Below are positions 1-9,262 of a stretch of 56,646 nt of DNA, one piece after another. Positions within the stretch are counted from its first letter, which is position 1. Each line of letters opens with the position of its first letter. Made by a program: the position numbers and the translations under genes. A model generated the notes under the pieces. The model searched no databases, was not told where the DNA came from, and saw nothing but the letters and a program-made list of their open reading frames with translations. Source of the DNA: Lacisediminihabitans sp. (GTDB taxonomy: Bacteria > Actinomycetota > Actinomycetes > Actinomycetales > Microbacteriaceae); assembly GCA_025362355.1 (NCBI GenBank), contig JANYGT010000030.1, positions 1 through 56,646 of the forward strand, read 5' to 3'.

Positions 1-32
1 AGCTCGGCAACCGAAGCTTCCTTGTTCGCCAT
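1..32 (-). CDS. rplJ: Ribosomal protein L10 (first codons only)
   Basis: Only the first ten codons are inside the window; the gene runs off the left edge. The visible N-terminus, MANKEASVAEL, is the usual start of L10 in Microbacteriaceae. An AGGAG ribosome-binding site lies five bases before the ATG at 32. L10 forms the base of the L7/L12 stalk on the large ribosomal subunit, and rplL would be expected next, beyond the edge. The long upstream leader supports the call because L10 operons are autoregulated there. Identification rests on eleven residues plus this context. Confidence 0.8.
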   Translation of the reverse strand, partial: MANKEASVAE

Positions 33-290
33 GTGGCTCCTAGGTGGATTGGTGGTGCGTAGTGTCGTGCGCTTCGGGCCACCGAGTTCGCCCGGCCTCA
101 TCACGGGAGAAAACAAAAAAAGCTCCGGCGCAAGCGCACGGAGCCAAGCCACGGAGAGTAATCTCCGGGGGTGTTCTCAATACACCTGCGCAGGCTTTCG
201 TCGCATCCCGTAAGGGGCACTGGCGAACCTTGGATCGGAACTGCTCTTCATTACTGAATTACGGTGAACCGATAACCGGCGGTCTTTGGC
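33..290 (-). ncRNA. L10 ribosomal protein leader with attenuator
   Basis: This 5' untranslated leader precedes rplJ. It contains a GCGCAGGTGT/ACACC stem region (about 175-200), a small GGAGA/TCTCC hairpin (about 152-165), then a strong GC-rich hairpin followed by seven T residues (115-145). L10 leaders bind free L10(L12)4 and stop their own expression. The layout here fits that family, with a terminator as the expression platform. Boundaries are approximate, and I could not run a covariance model. Confidence 0.6.
115..145 (-). terminator. Attenuator hairpin in the L10 leader
   Basis: On the minus strand a GGCTCCG...CGGAGC stem, with a GTGCGC/GCGC extension and a tight TT-centred loop, occupies 122-145. 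It is followed immediately by seven T residues (115-121). This is a textbook intrinsic terminator located about 90 bases before the rplJ start, so it would control read-through into rplJ. Confidence 0.75.
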
Positions 291-321
291 TTCACTTAGA
301 GTACGGGACGCAGCGGCCGCT

Positions 322-347
322 GTGCAAATCCGCGGTGCAAATCCGCG
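322..347. repeat. Tandem duplication of a 13-base unit
   Basis: The unit GTGCAAATCCGCG occurs twice back to back (322-334 and 335-347). It lies between the end of the membrane-protein gene and the L10 leader, close to where the leader promoter should be. On the minus strand each copy supplies a TTGCAC element resembling a -35 box, so the duplication may create alternative promoters. That last point is inference. Confidence 0.6.
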
Positions 348-404
348 GTGCCGGCTCCGTCGGTGCGAGGCTGTCTCGGGGACCGAACTGACTCCGCAGT
401 TCGC

Positions 405-1229
405 CTAGGGAGACTTCTTCACAGCAGGCTTCTTCGCTGCGGGAATCACCGGCACCGCAACCGCGACAACGGCAGCGGCCTCGGTGACGAGCGGTGGACC
501 AGAGGCGGTAGCGGGCTCCGCCATCGGTGCAACTTTCGCCCTGAGCCGCCGACGACGGTCGGGAAGCAGCACAAACACGGCGAGTACCACCACGACGATG
601 CCGAGCACGACTACCGCGACCAGCAGCCCGAGGTTCGGTGCGGATTCCGCCGTCACCGGTGCGACAAGCGAGAACTGCCGCTGATAGCCGGCCGGTGTGG
701 TCGCGGCGGAGACACCGGACGAGCCGGTCACGAGCGGCGTGACCGTGGTGCCATCGGTGGCCAACCAGGCAGAGCGGGCGTCGTCCCGGATGATGAGTGT
801 GCCCGTCGGGGCTGTGCCGAGAGCGGTCGCGAGCGCGCGCCCTGGTGAGAAGTCCGCGAGTTCCGCCTGGTCGCTGGCGGGATTGATCCACACCGTCGCG
901 ACTCCCGCGATCGTGCCATCCGCTGCCGTCACTGTCGCAACCCAGTTATTGGTGAGCCTGGTCGGTTCGTCGGTCTTCGCCCCGGACAGAAAAGCGGTGG
1001 TCCAGGTCAGAACTCGGTGGATGCCTCCCACCTTTGTCGCACTGTCAAACACCACTTCCGCTCCAGCTTTAGCCCCAAAAAGTTCGGCGAGACGAGGCGT
1101 AAGTTTGCTGGCGAAGTACTGGCCGACGTTCTCGGGAACGCGCGGTTCGTCGAGGGCGTTGGCTGCGGAACCCGTCGCGAAAACGACCGCCGTGGCCAAC
1201 ACGACCACGGCGATGGCCTTTCTAAGCAT
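405..1229 (-). CDS. Secreted, C-terminally membrane-anchored hypothetical protein
   Basis: The 274-residue protein has a signal peptide (about residues 1-25, ending near SAANA) and an extracytoplasmic domain of about 170 residues. A single transmembrane helix follows (about 200-222), then a basic stop-transfer RRRRLR and an Ala/Pro/Val-rich cytoplasmic tail ending KKPAVKKSP. This is a type I membrane topology. I do not recognise the ectodomain family. The start overlaps the stop of the upstream epimerase gene by eight bases, so the two are probably co-translated. The lysine/alanine/proline tail resembles those of some actinobacterial cell-surface proteins. Confidence 0.6.
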   Translation of the reverse strand: MLRKAIAVVVLATAVVFATGSAANALDEPRVPENVGQYFASKLTPRLAELFGAKAGAEVVFDSATKVGGIHRVLTWTTAFLSGAKTDEPTRLTNNWVATVTAADGTIAGVATVWINPASDQAELADFSPGRALATALGTAPTGTLIIRDDARSAWLATDGTTVTPLVTGSSGVSAATTPAGYQRQFSLVAPVTAESAPNLGLLVAVVVLGIVVVVLAVFVLLPDRRRRLRAKVAPMAEPATASGPPLVTEAAAVVAVAVPVIPAAKKPAVKKSP

Positions 1230-2067
1230 GATTGCGCCAGGAATGTTCTGGCGCGAACCCGAGCAACCGACGAGCCTTGTCGATGGACAGCAGGCTTTCG
1301 TGCTCCCCGAGTTCGCGGGTGAGGCGGGTGGAGGGAAAGACCTCGGCGGCGAGACTTGCGCTCGACCGCGACATCACGGTGTCCGAGGCTGCGATGATAT
1401 ATGCCTCGAAGCCGGGCTTCGCGAGAGTCAGCGCGCGCTCGACGGCCTGGGCGCCATCCCTGGCATCGATGTAGCCCCAGAGATTCCACTTGCGGATTGC
1501 GGCATCCGCATCGAATGAACGGAACGGCGCGTAGTCGGCGACCTCCATCACATTAGAGAACCGAAGGGCGGCGATGCTCAACTCGGGATCCCAGCGCACC
1601 AGCTTCTGAGCAAGCTGCTCTTCGAGGTGCTTCGTGACGGAGTAGATGCTCTCGGGTCGGGTGTCATAGTCCTCGTCCACCGGAATGTAGGGCGGCGGGG
1701 TCTCGAATGGGATGCCGAGCACGGTCTCGCTCGAGGCATACACGATCGTTTTAATGCCGGCCCGCCGTGCACCCTGGAACACGTTGAAGGTGGCCGACAT
1801 GTTGTTGTGGAAGGTCTCGGAGTCCGGCAGGATGCCGCCGGCCGGTGCCGCGGCCAGATGCACAACCGCATCGAGACCGTCGTGACGGTCGTTAATGCCG
1901 AACAGGGCATCCACGGTCTGGCCATAGTCGGTGAAATCGACCCGAGTGAATCCGGGGCCGCGTTCGCCGACCACGTCGAGGGCATGGACGTTATTTCCGG
2001 AGTCGAGGAGACGCTGGACCACGGCGCGCCCTAATTTTCCACTTGCACCTGTCACAGCAATTCGCAC
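1222..2067 (-). CDS. NAD-dependent epimerase/dehydratase (extended SDR)
   Basis: The protein begins VRIAVTGASGKLGRAV, a Rossmann dinucleotide-binding motif (GASGKLG at residues 7-13). It also carries the extended-SDR catalytic pattern: ASSETV near the catalytic serine and a YSVTK Tyr/Lys pair. About 281 residues is normal for nucleotide-sugar or sugar epimerases and dehydratases. I chose the GTG at 2067 because AGGA lies six bases before it. The in-frame ATG at 2082 lacks a clear ribosome-binding site, and longer versions would run into the sensor-kinase gene. The exact substrate cannot be read from the sequence. It is probably co-expressed with the following membrane-protein gene. Confidence 0.75.
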   Translation of the reverse strand: MRIAVTGASGKLGRAVVQRLLDSGNNVHALDVVGERGPGFTRVDFTDYGQTVDALFGINDRHDGLDAVVHLAAAPAGGILPDSETFHNNMSATFNVFQGARRAGIKTIVYASSETVLGIPFETPPPYIPVDEDYDTRPESIYSVTKHLEEQLAQKLVRWDPELSIAALRFSNVMEVADYAPFRSFDADAAIRKWNLWGYIDARDGAQAVERALTLAKPGFEAYIIAASDTVMSRSSASLAAEVFPSTRLTRELGEHESLLSIDKARRLLGFAPEHSWRNHA

Positions 2068-2101
2068 GGTATTTCCTAACATCTGGGGTGCGACCAGTCT
2101 G

Positions 2102-3595
2102 TCATCCCGACGCGAGATCCACTGCGCGAACAAGAGGCAGGATGACGCGGAAGCAGGTATTGCCCGGCTCGCTCTGCACGTCTACCCTGCCACCGTGACC
2201 CTCGACGACGGCAGCCACGATCGCGAGTCCGAGTCCGGTGCTGCCCGCAGCGCGCGAGCGGGAGCCGTCACCGCGTGCGAAGCGTTCGAACAGCACGGGC
2301 TGCAGGTTCAGAGGGATGCCGGGGCCATCATCGGTCACGGTCACGACTGCGTTCGAGCCCTCGATCACGACAGCCGTGACGACGTCGGTTCCCGCGGGGG
2401 TGTGGACTCTGGCGTTGGCGAGAATATTGGCGACAACCTGGTGTAGGCGCGCATCATCCCCGTCGATCACCACCGGTTCATCGGGCATGTCGAGCGACCA
2501 TCCGTGCTCGGGACCGGCGGCGTGGGAATCGCTTACCGCGTCGATGAGGAGCCGGGAGAGGTCGACCGGATCGCTTTCGAGATCGCGCCCCTCGTCGAGA
2601 CGAGCGAGCAGAAGCAGGTCTTCGACGAGCGAAGTCATGCGCGTCGCTTCGGACTCGACCCGGCCAAGCGAGTGCACGACATCCTCGGGCAGGTCGTGGT
2701 TGCCCCGACGGGTGAGCTCGGCGTACCCGCGGATCGCCGCAAGCGGCGTACGCAGCTCGTGACTCGCGTCTGCCACGAACTGCCGCACTTTGTTCTCGCT
2801 GGCCTGGCGAGCGGTGAGGGCGGATGCCACGTGCCCGAGCATTCGATTGAGTGCGGCCCCGACCTGGCCGACCTCCGTTCGCGGATCGGCGTCCTCGTCG
2901 GGAACCCGCACCCCGAGGGCTACCTCGCCGCGGTCGAGCGGAAGCTCGGCGACGCGAGTAGCCGTTGAGACGACCCGTTCAAGCGGTCGGAGGGCTACTC
3001 GCACGATCCAGCGAGCCAGGAATGCCGCGAGCACGAGCCCGGCTGCGGTGACAATGGCGATGATCAGACCCAGTTGCAGCAGCGTGGTCTGCAGCTCGCC
3101 AAGGGGAAGCGCGGTGACGACGCGGACGCCGCTCGCGTACTCGACAGCGACGGCGCGGAAGCTGCCGAGACCATTCCCGAGATCCACTGTGGTCGCGACG
3201 CCCGTGGACGGCACTCTCGCAAGTGGCCCGCTCTGGGCGGCCGACAGATCCTGGAGCGATCCGCTCTGGTCCTTTTGGACGCCGGCGACGGTCGTGCCGA
3301 AAATAATCCCGATTACCGTATCCGGAGCCTGGCGGTCGATGGTCTGGCGCAACTGCTGCCTGGTGAAGGTTTCGGACTGCGCGTCCCCTGGCCGACTGCT
3401 GGGAGGACCGAAGCCGGTCTGGGAGCGTCCGTTGGCCGCGTTGAGCTGGCCATCCAGCCGGTTCGTGAGAAAGCCCTGCAGCGCAAGCACGCTGATCGAG
3501 CCGATCACGATGGCGACCGCGGCTAGCAGGCCGAGGACGGCCAGCATCAATCGCCGCCGAAGCGACCAGGGCGCGCGGGTGGTGACGGAGGTCAT
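2102..3595 (-). CDS. Sensor histidine kinase, HAMP/HisKA type
   Basis: The 497-residue kinase has two membrane helices (about residues 18-40 and 172-198) enclosing an extracytoplasmic sensor region. A HAMP segment, a dimerisation helix with phospho-acceptor His279 (FVADASHELRTPLAA) and a HATPase domain follow. The ATPase boxes are visible: N box (NILANARVH), G1 (DDGPGI), F (FERFARGD) and G2 (GLGLAIV). The overall shape resembles actinobacterial TcrY/TrcS-like sensors. Its ATG overlaps the response-regulator stop (ATGA), so it is translationally coupled to its partner. The ligand is unknown. Confidence 0.9.
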   Translation of the reverse strand: MTSVTTRAPWSLRRRLMLAVLGLLAAVAIVIGSISVLALQGFLTNRLDGQLNAANGRSQTGFGPPSSRPGDAQSETFTRQQLRQTIDRQAPDTVIGIIFGTTVAGVQKDQSGSLQDLSAAQSGPLARVPSTGVATTVDLGNGLGSFRAVAVEYASGVRVVTALPLGELQTTLLQLGLIIAIVTAAGLVLAAFLARWIVRVALRPLERVVSTATRVAELPLDRGEVALGVRVPDEDADPRTEVGQVGAALNRMLGHVASALTARQASENKVRQFVADASHELRTPLAAIRGYAELTRRGNHDLPEDVVHSLGRVESEATRMTSLVEDLLLLARLDEGRDLESDPVDLSRLLIDAVSDSHAAGPEHGWSLDMPDEPVVIDGDDARLHQVVANILANARVHTPAGTDVVTAVVIEGSNAVVTVTDDGPGIPLNLQPVLFERFARGDGSRSRAAGSTGLGLAIVAAVVEGHGGRVDVQSEPGNTCFRVILPLVRAVDLASG

Positions 3596-4380
3596 CCCAC
3601 GGCCTTGATCATGTAACCGACTCCGCGCACGGTATGGATCATCGAGGTCTCCCCCGCGTCGATCTTCTTGCGCAGGTAGGAGATGTAGATCTCGACGATG
3701 CTTGACCGGCCTCCGAAGTCATAGCTCCATACCCGGTCGAGGATCTGCGCTTTGCTCATCACCCGGCGAGGATTTCGCATGAGGAAGCGCAACAGCTCGA
3801 ACTCGGTGGCGGTCAACTCGATGAGACGGCCGCCGCGGTGTACCTCGTAGCTCTCCTCGTCGAGCACCAGGTCACCGACGCGCAGCAGCGGGTCCGCGAA
3901 GTCCGAGACGACAACGGTGGACCGGCGGATGAGTCCGCGCAGCCGGGCGACGAGTTCTTCGAGGCTGAATGGCTTGGTGACGTAATCGTCACCGCCGGCA
4001 GTGAGGCCGGCGATGCGGTCGTCGAGCGCATCCTTCGCGGTGAGGAAGAGGATGGGCGTATCCTGCCCGTCATCCCGCAGGCGCTTGAGCACCTGGAGGC
4101 CATCGATATCGGGCAGCATCACGTCGAGCACGACGACATCCGGCTGGAACTCGCGAATGAGTTGGATGGCGGTGCGCCCCTCGGCTGCGGTCTTCACGTC
4201 CCAGCCCTCGTAGCGCAGCGCCATCCTGAGCAGGTCGCTGAGCATCGCCTCGTCATCGACGACGACGACCCGCACCGGGGAACCGTCTGCACGGCGAAGC
4301 TTCGGGCCCGCGGCGGGAACAGATGAGCTGTCGTTGTGTAAGGTCACACTCCCTACTATTGCTAGTTTGCTATGAATCAC
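3592..4380 (-). CDS. OmpR-family response regulator
   Basis: The receiver domain has the acidic pair VDDE, phospho-acceptor Asp86 (VVVLDVMLPD) and the conserved lysine in YVTKPF. It is followed by an OmpR/PhoB winged-helix domain ending with IHTVRGVGYMIK. The coordinates use the longest ATG start. The first 35 residues are unlike the family, so a GTG at 4347 or a later GTG is possible; neither has a well-spaced Shine-Dalgarno. It is the partner of the adjacent sensor kinase. The divergent DUF5666-like gene is a natural regulatory target. A repeated CCTGAAC heptamer (4402-4408 and 4419-4425) lies in the shared intergenic region. Confidence 0.88.
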   Translation of the reverse strand: MIHSKLAIVGSVTLHNDSSSVPAAGPKLRRADGSPVRVVVVDDEAMLSDLLRMALRYEGWDVKTAAEGRTAIQLIREFQPDVVVLDVMLPDIDGLQVLKRLRDDGQDTPILFLTAKDALDDRIAGLTAGGDDYVTKPFSLEELVARLRGLIRRSTVVVSDFADPLLRVGDLVLDEESYEVHRGGRLIELTATEFELLRFLMRNPRRVMSKAQILDRVWSYDFGGRSSIVEIYISYLRKKIDAGETSMIHTVRGVGYMIKAVG

Positions 4381-4401
4381 CTATGACACACCCCAAACTC
4401 G

Positions 4402-4425
4402 CCTGAACCCCGACCACTCCTGAAC
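4402..4425. promoter_or_regulatory. Possible response-regulator direct repeat
   Basis: CCTGAAC occurs at 4402-4408 and again at 4419-4425, between the response-regulator gene and the divergent membrane-protein gene. OmpR-family regulators bind direct repeats, but usually spaced about 11 bases apart. The 17-base period here is unusual, so this is only a candidate site. Confidence 0.25.
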
Positions 4426-4544
4426 AGCAACCACTGATGAGCACGCGATTTCGCCGACGCTCTGCGCTGAGGTAGCGCGAAACTCTGGGAAGCCGGATAG
4501 CCGATCCATACGATTCTCGTAGGTTCAAGAATCACTCTTGGCAC

Positions 4545-5180
4545 ATGACCGAAAACACAGAACCACAGGATCGCAAGAATTCCGACGAGGCCGAGACGGT
4601 GCCAACCGAGCTCACAGCCGAGAGCCCGCCAGCGCCAGCGCCGCCGGCTCCCGGTCCGCCGGCGGTCGTCGCGCCCGCGGCGGCTCCCGCACGCAGCGGA
4701 ATCACGCGCTGGCTCGTGCCCGCCATCGCCCTGGTAGGTGTGGCGATGATCGCACTTCTCGGTGGCATCCTCATCGGCCAGCACACCGGAGGGCCGGAAC
4801 GGGCCGGCGACTTCACCCGATCGGGTAGCCAGTCGCAGAACGGACAGGGCCCGCGCGGTGAAGGGGGTCAACAGGATCGGCCTGGGCAGCTGGGCAAGGT
4901 CACTCGACCCGGAGCCCTCGGCGGTCTCACCGCCGGCACGATCCAGTCGATCGATGGCGACACCATCATCGTGAAGCTTCTCGACGATTCGACCGTTACC
5001 GTGAAGACCACCACTTCGACCAAGGTCACGAAAACCGCGGAGAGTAGTGTCTCTGACCTTAAAGCGGGTGAAACCCTGATGGTGCGCGGGGAGAAAGACG
5101 CTAGCGGCAGCGTCTCGGCGACATCCATCTCCGAGGGTGCGAACAGGTTCTTCGGAGCTCGGCCAGGCGCGAACGACTAG
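4545..5180 (+). CDS. Single-pass membrane protein with DUF5666-like domain
   Basis: The 211-residue protein has a disordered, Pro/Ala-rich cytoplasmic N-terminus and one membrane helix (about residues 55-78). A Gly/Gln/Arg-rich linker follows, then a small extracytoplasmic beta domain (about 115-200). That domain has a TAGTIQSIDGDTIIVKLLDD-like opening and alternating Thr/Val strands, typical of DUF5666 or OB-like domains. It is divergent from the two-component pair, and proteins of this type are often targets of neighbouring envelope-sensing regulators. The molecular function is unknown. The ATG has no obvious ribosome-binding site and the transcript may be leaderless. Confidence 0.7.
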   Translation: MTENTEPQDRKNSDEAETVPTELTAESPPAPAPPAPGPPAVVAPAAAPARSGITRWLVPAIALVGVAMIALLGGILIGQHTGGPERAGDFTRSGSQSQNGQGPRGEGGQQDRPGQLGKVTRPGALGGLTAGTIQSIDGDTIIVKLLDDSTVTVKTTTSTKVTKTAESSVSDLKAGETLMVRGEKDASGSVSATSISEGANRFFGARPGAND

Positions 5181-5225
5181 CCAGTTGTCTTGTCTGAAAA
5201 CGCAGGAACCGGAGTGGAGCGGCGC

Positions 5226-6242
5226 TCAACCCTGATTGCTGAAGGCGGCGTCGAAGGACGCCGTCGGCAGCTCCCAGAGCAACGCCCGCACGAAGCCTAC
5301 GGCTTCGGCCGCGCCGTGCAGCCGATCCATGCCGGCATCCTCCCACTCCACCGAGATAGGGCCGCCGTAGCCGATGGACCGCAGCGCCCGGAACGAGTCC
5401 TCCCACGGCACATCCCCGTGCCCGGTGGAGACGAAGTCCCAGCCGCGGTGAGGGTCTCCCCACGGCAGGTGCGACCCGAGGATGCCGTATCGGCCGTTGG
5501 GCGTGCGCAGTCGGGTGTCCTTGCAGTCGACGTGATAGATGCGATCGGCAAACTCCGTGATGAAGGACACCGGATCGATGCCCTGCCACATCATGTGGCT
5601 CGGATCCCAGTTGAAGCCGAAAGCCGCTCGATGCTCGATGGCCTCGAGTGAACGCACGCTCGACCAGTAGTCGTAGGCGATCTCCGAGGGGTGCACTTCG
5701 TGGGCAAACCGCACCCCCTCCGAGTCGAACACGTCGAGGATCGGGTTCCACCGGTCGGCGAAGTCTTTGTAGCCGGCTTCGATCACCGAGGCCGGCACCG
5801 GAGGGAACATTGCAACGTACTGCCAAATCTTCGAGCCGGTGAAGCCAACGACGGTGTCGATGCCCATCTTGCGGGCGACCACCGCGGTGAGCTTCAGTTC
5901 CTCCGCCGCACGCCGACGCACGCCCTCGGGATCGCCATCCCCCCAGACCGCGGGGCGGATAATCGCCTGGTGACGGAAGTCGATCGGATCGTCGCAGACG
6001 GACTGGCCGGTGAGGTGATTGGAGATGGCCCACGCTTTCAGTCCGTAGCGATCGAGGATATCGAGCCGCCCCTGAAGATAGGCGTCGTCTGCGGCGGCAC
6101 GGGCAATATCGAGATGCTCTCCGGATGCCGCGATCTCGAGCCCGTCGTAACCCCATTCCGACGCGAGGCAAGCCACCTCCTCGAGAGTGAGGTCGGCCCA
6201 CTGGCCGGTGAAGAGTGTCACGGGATGAGTAGAGGCGGTCAT
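5226..6242 (-). CDS. Sugar phosphate isomerase/epimerase family protein (TIM barrel)
   Basis: The protein of about 338 residues belongs to the xylose-isomerase-like TIM-barrel superfamily. It has VRFAHEVHPSEIAYD, a metal-binding FNWDPSHMMWQ and YHVDCKD, as in IolE/IolH-like isomerases. I place the start at 6242, where AAGGAG precedes the ATG by about six bases and the ATG overlaps the stop of the ABC ATPase gene (ATGA). It is the last gene of the long leftward sugar operon. It probably works with the two Gfo/Idh/MocA oxidoreductases on an imported polyol or glycoside. Confidence 0.82.
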   Translation of the reverse strand: MTASTHPVTLFTGQWADLTLEEVACLASEWGYDGLEIAASGEHLDIARAAADDAYLQGRLDILDRYGLKAWAISNHLTGQSVCDDPIDFRHQAIIRPAVWGDGDPEGVRRRAAEELKLTAVVARKMGIDTVVGFTGSKIWQYVAMFPPVPASVIEAGYKDFADRWNPILDVFDSEGVRFAHEVHPSEIAYDYWSSVRSLEAIEHRAAFGFNWDPSHMMWQGIDPVSFITEFADRIYHVDCKDTRLRTPNGRYGILGSHLPWGDPHRGWDFVSTGHGDVPWEDSFRALRSIGYGGPISVEWEDAGMDRLHGAAEAVGFVRALLWELPTASFDAAFSNQG

Positions 6243-7360
6243 ACAGTCTCCTTCGATGGGGGGCGAACCAGTAGCGGTCGAACGCTTAGCTCCACGGGCA
6301 CTGGTCCGGGGTTCACGGTGGGATCGTGAAGCAAGCATGCCACCGATCGAAAGGGCTCCGCCGACTCGAATGAGGTCGGTCCAAGCGGCGGCTCGATCAC
6401 AGAGCAGGCTTCGAACGCGTGGGCACAGCGCGGGTGAAAGTTACATCCAGTGGGCAGTTTCATGAGGTCGGGAGGAAAACCAGGGATGCCCCCGAGCTCC
6501 CGGCGCGGGCCGTGCAGCGGCGGGAATGAGTGCAGAAGCCCGGCGGTGTAGGGGTGTCGCGGCATCCGATAGACCTCATCCGCGCTGGCATCCTCCACGA
6601 TCTTGCCCGCGTACATGATTGCAATCCGGTCGGCGAGTTCCAGTAGCAGCGAGACATCGTGGGTGATGAAGATCACAGAGAAACCGAGTTCGTTCTTGAG
6701 GCTCATGATCTGCTCGACGATCTGGCGCTGCATCACCACATCGAGCGCCGTCGTCGGCTCATCCATGATCACGACCTCTGGCTCGAGGGCGAGCGCCATC
6801 GCGATCATCACCCGCTGGCGCATGCCGCCCGAGAGCTGATGCGGATAGCTACCGAGCCGGTCCTTCGGGATGCCGACCATCTCGAGCAACTCGAGCGCAC
6901 GCACCCGCGCCTGTTCGCGGAAGCCACGCGGCGAGTGGGCAGTGATACCGTCCATCAGCTGCCTGCCGATCGTGTACACCGGATTGAGGGAGTTCATCGA
7001 TCCCTGGAAGACGATCGCGGTGTCCTTCCAGCGCTGGGCGCGAAGTTGGGCATCGGTCATGGTGAGGAGATCACCACCGTGGCCGTCGCGCGAACTGGTG
7101 AAGAGCACCTCACCGCCGGTAACCACCCCTGGCGGGGGCAGCAGGCGGGTCGCCGCATAGGCGAGGGTGGACTTGCCGCATCCGCTTTCCCCCGCGAGCC
7201 CGAGGACCTCGCCGGCGTGCAGGGTGAGACTCACGTCGTGAAGCGCGTGAACCGCGTTGTTGTCGTAGCCGTAGTCCACCGACAGGTTCCTGATCGACAG
7301 CACGGGCTGACGATGGGAGGCGGATACCGCGGACCGACCAACTTCAGTTGTCAGTGTCAT
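6239..7360 (-). CDS. ABC importer ATPase, DppD/OppD type
   Basis: The 373-residue ATPase has Walker A GESGCGKST (about residues 57-65), signature LSGGMRQR, Walker B VVIMDEPTTALD and the H-loop THD. The C-terminal Oligo_HPY extension has the family's cysteine cluster (GCNFHPRCAHAFEAC). It energises uptake through the two permeases encoded upstream and normally pairs with a DppF-type ATPase. That partner gene here is frameshifted. The start overlaps the stop of the upstream permease (7357-7360), and the gene end overlaps the isomerase start. Confidence 0.9.
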   Translation of the reverse strand: MTLTTEVGRSAVSASHRQPVLSIRNLSVDYGYDNNAVHALHDVSLTLHAGEVLGLAGESGCGKSTLAYAATRLLPPPGVVTGGEVLFTSSRDGHGGDLLTMTDAQLRAQRWKDTAIVFQGSMNSLNPVYTIGRQLMDGITAHSPRGFREQARVRALELLEMVGIPKDRLGSYPHQLSGGMRQRVMIAMALALEPEVVIMDEPTTALDVVMQRQIVEQIMSLKNELGFSVIFITHDVSLLLELADRIAIMYAGKIVEDASADEVYRMPRHPYTAGLLHSFPPLHGPRRELGGIPGFPPDLMKLPTGCNFHPRCAHAFEACSVIEPPLGPTSFESAEPFRSVACLLHDPTVNPGPVPVELSVRPLLVRPPSKETV

Positions 7361-8280
7361 GACATGCCTTTCTTCGCCGAGGCCTCACCACGGTACACCG
7401 GCGTGAATCCGATGCGCGCCCGGATCTTCTTGCGACGGAGGATTCCGGCGCTGGCGGCGGTGTTGCGCAGCCGAGGATTCACGAATTCGTCGATGCCAAA
7501 GTTGATGAGCGTGAGAGAGGTGCCGACCGCGGCGATGCAGAGCCCCGCCGGCACAAACCACCACCAGGCGCCCTGCACGAGCGCCTGGCTGGACTGCGCC
7601 CAAAACAGCACGGTTCCCCAGTTCCAGGTGGAGATACTCGTGACACCAATGAACGCGAGCGTCACCTCGCTGAGGATCGCGAAGATCACCGTTCCGATGA
7701 ATCCCGAGGCGATCACGGCGGTGAGGTTGGGCATGATCTCGAAGAAGATGATGCGCCACATCGGTTCTCCATTGGCTCGTGCCGCCTCCACGAAGTCGCG
7801 ATTACGCAGCGAGAGCGTCTGCGCTCGCAGCACGCGCGCGCCCCAAGCCCAGCCGGTGAGGGCGATCACCAGGGCGATCGTGAGACCCCCGGCAGAGGGC
7901 AGCAGTCCCGCGATGATGATGATCAGTGGCAACGCCGGAATCACCAGGAACACGTTGGAGATGAGCGAGAGAACCTCGTCACCGAGACCCCCAAGGAAGC
8001 CGGAGGTCACGCCGACGATCACCGAGATGATAGTCGCGAGGATGCCGGCGACGAGGCCGACCACCATCACGCCCTGCGTGCCGACGATGAGCTGGGAGAG
8101 GATGTCCTGGCCGGTATTGGTCGTGCCGAGCCAGTGCGCCGGGGAGGGCGGCTGCAACGAATCGGGGCCGACTTTACTGGGGTTGTAGGGCGCGATCCAC
8201 GGCCCGATGATCGCGATCAGCACGAAGAACGCGAGGATGATCATGCCAGCCAGTGCTTTCGGATTTCGTACGAGCGACAT
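7357..8280 (-). CDS. ABC importer permease, DppC/OppC type
   Basis: The 307-residue membrane protein shows the DppC layout: a first helix near residues 10-30, a long periplasmic loop, then five helices. The EAA-like coupling loop contains RNRDFVEAARANGEP. It forms the translocation channel with the DppB-type permease. Only one base separates it from that gene, and it overlaps the DppD-type ATPase gene by four bases. Related systems import peptides or oligosaccharides. The sugar-enzyme neighbourhood argues for a sugar here. Confidence 0.88.
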   Translation of the reverse strand: MSLVRNPKALAGMIILAFFVLIAIIGPWIAPYNPSKVGPDSLQPPSPAHWLGTTNTGQDILSQLIVGTQGVMVVGLVAGILATIISVIVGVTSGFLGGLGDEVLSLISNVFLVIPALPLIIIIAGLLPSAGGLTIALVIALTGWAWGARVLRAQTLSLRNRDFVEAARANGEPMWRIIFFEIMPNLTAVIASGFIGTVIFAILSEVTLAFIGVTSISTWNWGTVLFWAQSSQALVQGAWWWFVPAGLCIAAVGTSLTLINFGIDEFVNPRLRNTAASAGILRRKKIRARIGFTPVYRGEASAKKGMS

Positions 8281-8281
8281 C

Positions 8282-9262
8282 TCAGGCCTCCTGTCGGGTG
8301 CGCGGATCGAGGAACGCGTAGGCGAAGTCGGCCACCATATTGGCCACGAGCACCGACAGCGTGATGATCAGGAACACCCCCTGCATGAGCGGATAGTCCT
8401 TCGATCCGATGGCCTGGAACAGCACATAGCCGATCCCTGGATAGGAGAACACCATCTCGGTGACGAGGGTGCCACCGACGATGAAACCGAGCGAGAGTGC
8501 GAAGCCCGAAATGCTCGGGAGCACGGCGTTGCGTGCCGCATAGCCAAACATCACCCGGCGCTCTGGGAGCCCCTTCGCCTGCGCCACGGTCACATAGTCC
8601 TCAGACGAGACGGTCACCATCATGTTGCGCATTCCGAGGATCCATCCAGCCACAGAACTCAGCACGATCGTGAGAGCGGGAAGAGCCGCGTGGTAAATCG
8701 CCGACCCGATGAACTCCAGCGAGAACGACGGAAGCAACCCTCCGTCATATCCACCGGATGCGGGGAAGATCGGCAGCGCGACCCCGAAGATCGCGATGGC
8801 GATCAGGCCGAGCCAGAAGTAAGGAATTGCGGAGAAGAAGTTGGCAACGGGCAGCAGCGAGTCGAGCCAGGTACCGCGTCGCCAGCCGAGACCGACACCG
8901 GCGAGTGTGCCGAGCACGAATCCGAGGATCGTGGAAATGCCCACGAGCATGAGCGTCCACGGCAGCGACTGCACCATCACCTCGGCTACCGGGGTGGGGA
9001 AGTAGGTGAACGAGATGCCGAAGTCGCCGTGGAGCAGGTTGCCCCAATAGGTGAGGTAGTCCTGCCAGACGGTCGTATGGGTGTTGAGTCCGAACAGCAC
9101 TCGAAGGGAATCGATCGCATCGGTGGACAGGCGCCCATGGTACTTATTAATAAGGGATTGCACCGGGTCGCCGGGCAGAAGGCGCGGGATGAAGAAATTG
9201 AGAGTGATCGCCGCCCAGGCCGTGAAGAGGTAGAAGCCCATCCGGCGAAGCAGAAACCTCAT
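8282..9262 (-). CDS. ABC importer permease, DppB/OppB type
   Basis: I chose the ATG at 9262, giving [16 protein letters not shown], the usual start of DppB-type permeases. It overlaps the stop of the upstream ATPase gene as ATGA. About 326 residues is normal for the family. The early [12 protein letters not shown] motif and the coupling loop ([15 protein letters not shown]) are diagnostic. Six membrane helices are visible. Longer reading frames upstream are antisense-like and overlap the ATPase gene. The gene is intact although its ATPase and binding-protein neighbours are damaged. Confidence 0.9.
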   Translation of the reverse strand: MRFLLRRMGFYLFTAWAAITLNFFIPRLLPGDPVQSLINKYHGRLSTDAIDSLRVLFGLNTHTTVWQDYLTYWGNLLHGDFGISFTYFPTPVAEVMVQSLPWTLMLVGISTILGFVLGTLAGVGLGWRRGTWLDSLLPVANFFSAIPYFWLGLIAIAIFGVALPIFPASGGYDGGLLPSFSLEFIGSAIYHAALPALTIVLSSVAGWILGMRNMMVTVSSEDYVTVAQAKGLPERRVMFGYAARNAVLPSISGFALSLGFIVGGTLVTEMVFSYPGIGYVLFQAIGSKDYPLMQGVFLIITLSVLVANMVADFAYAFLDPRTRQEA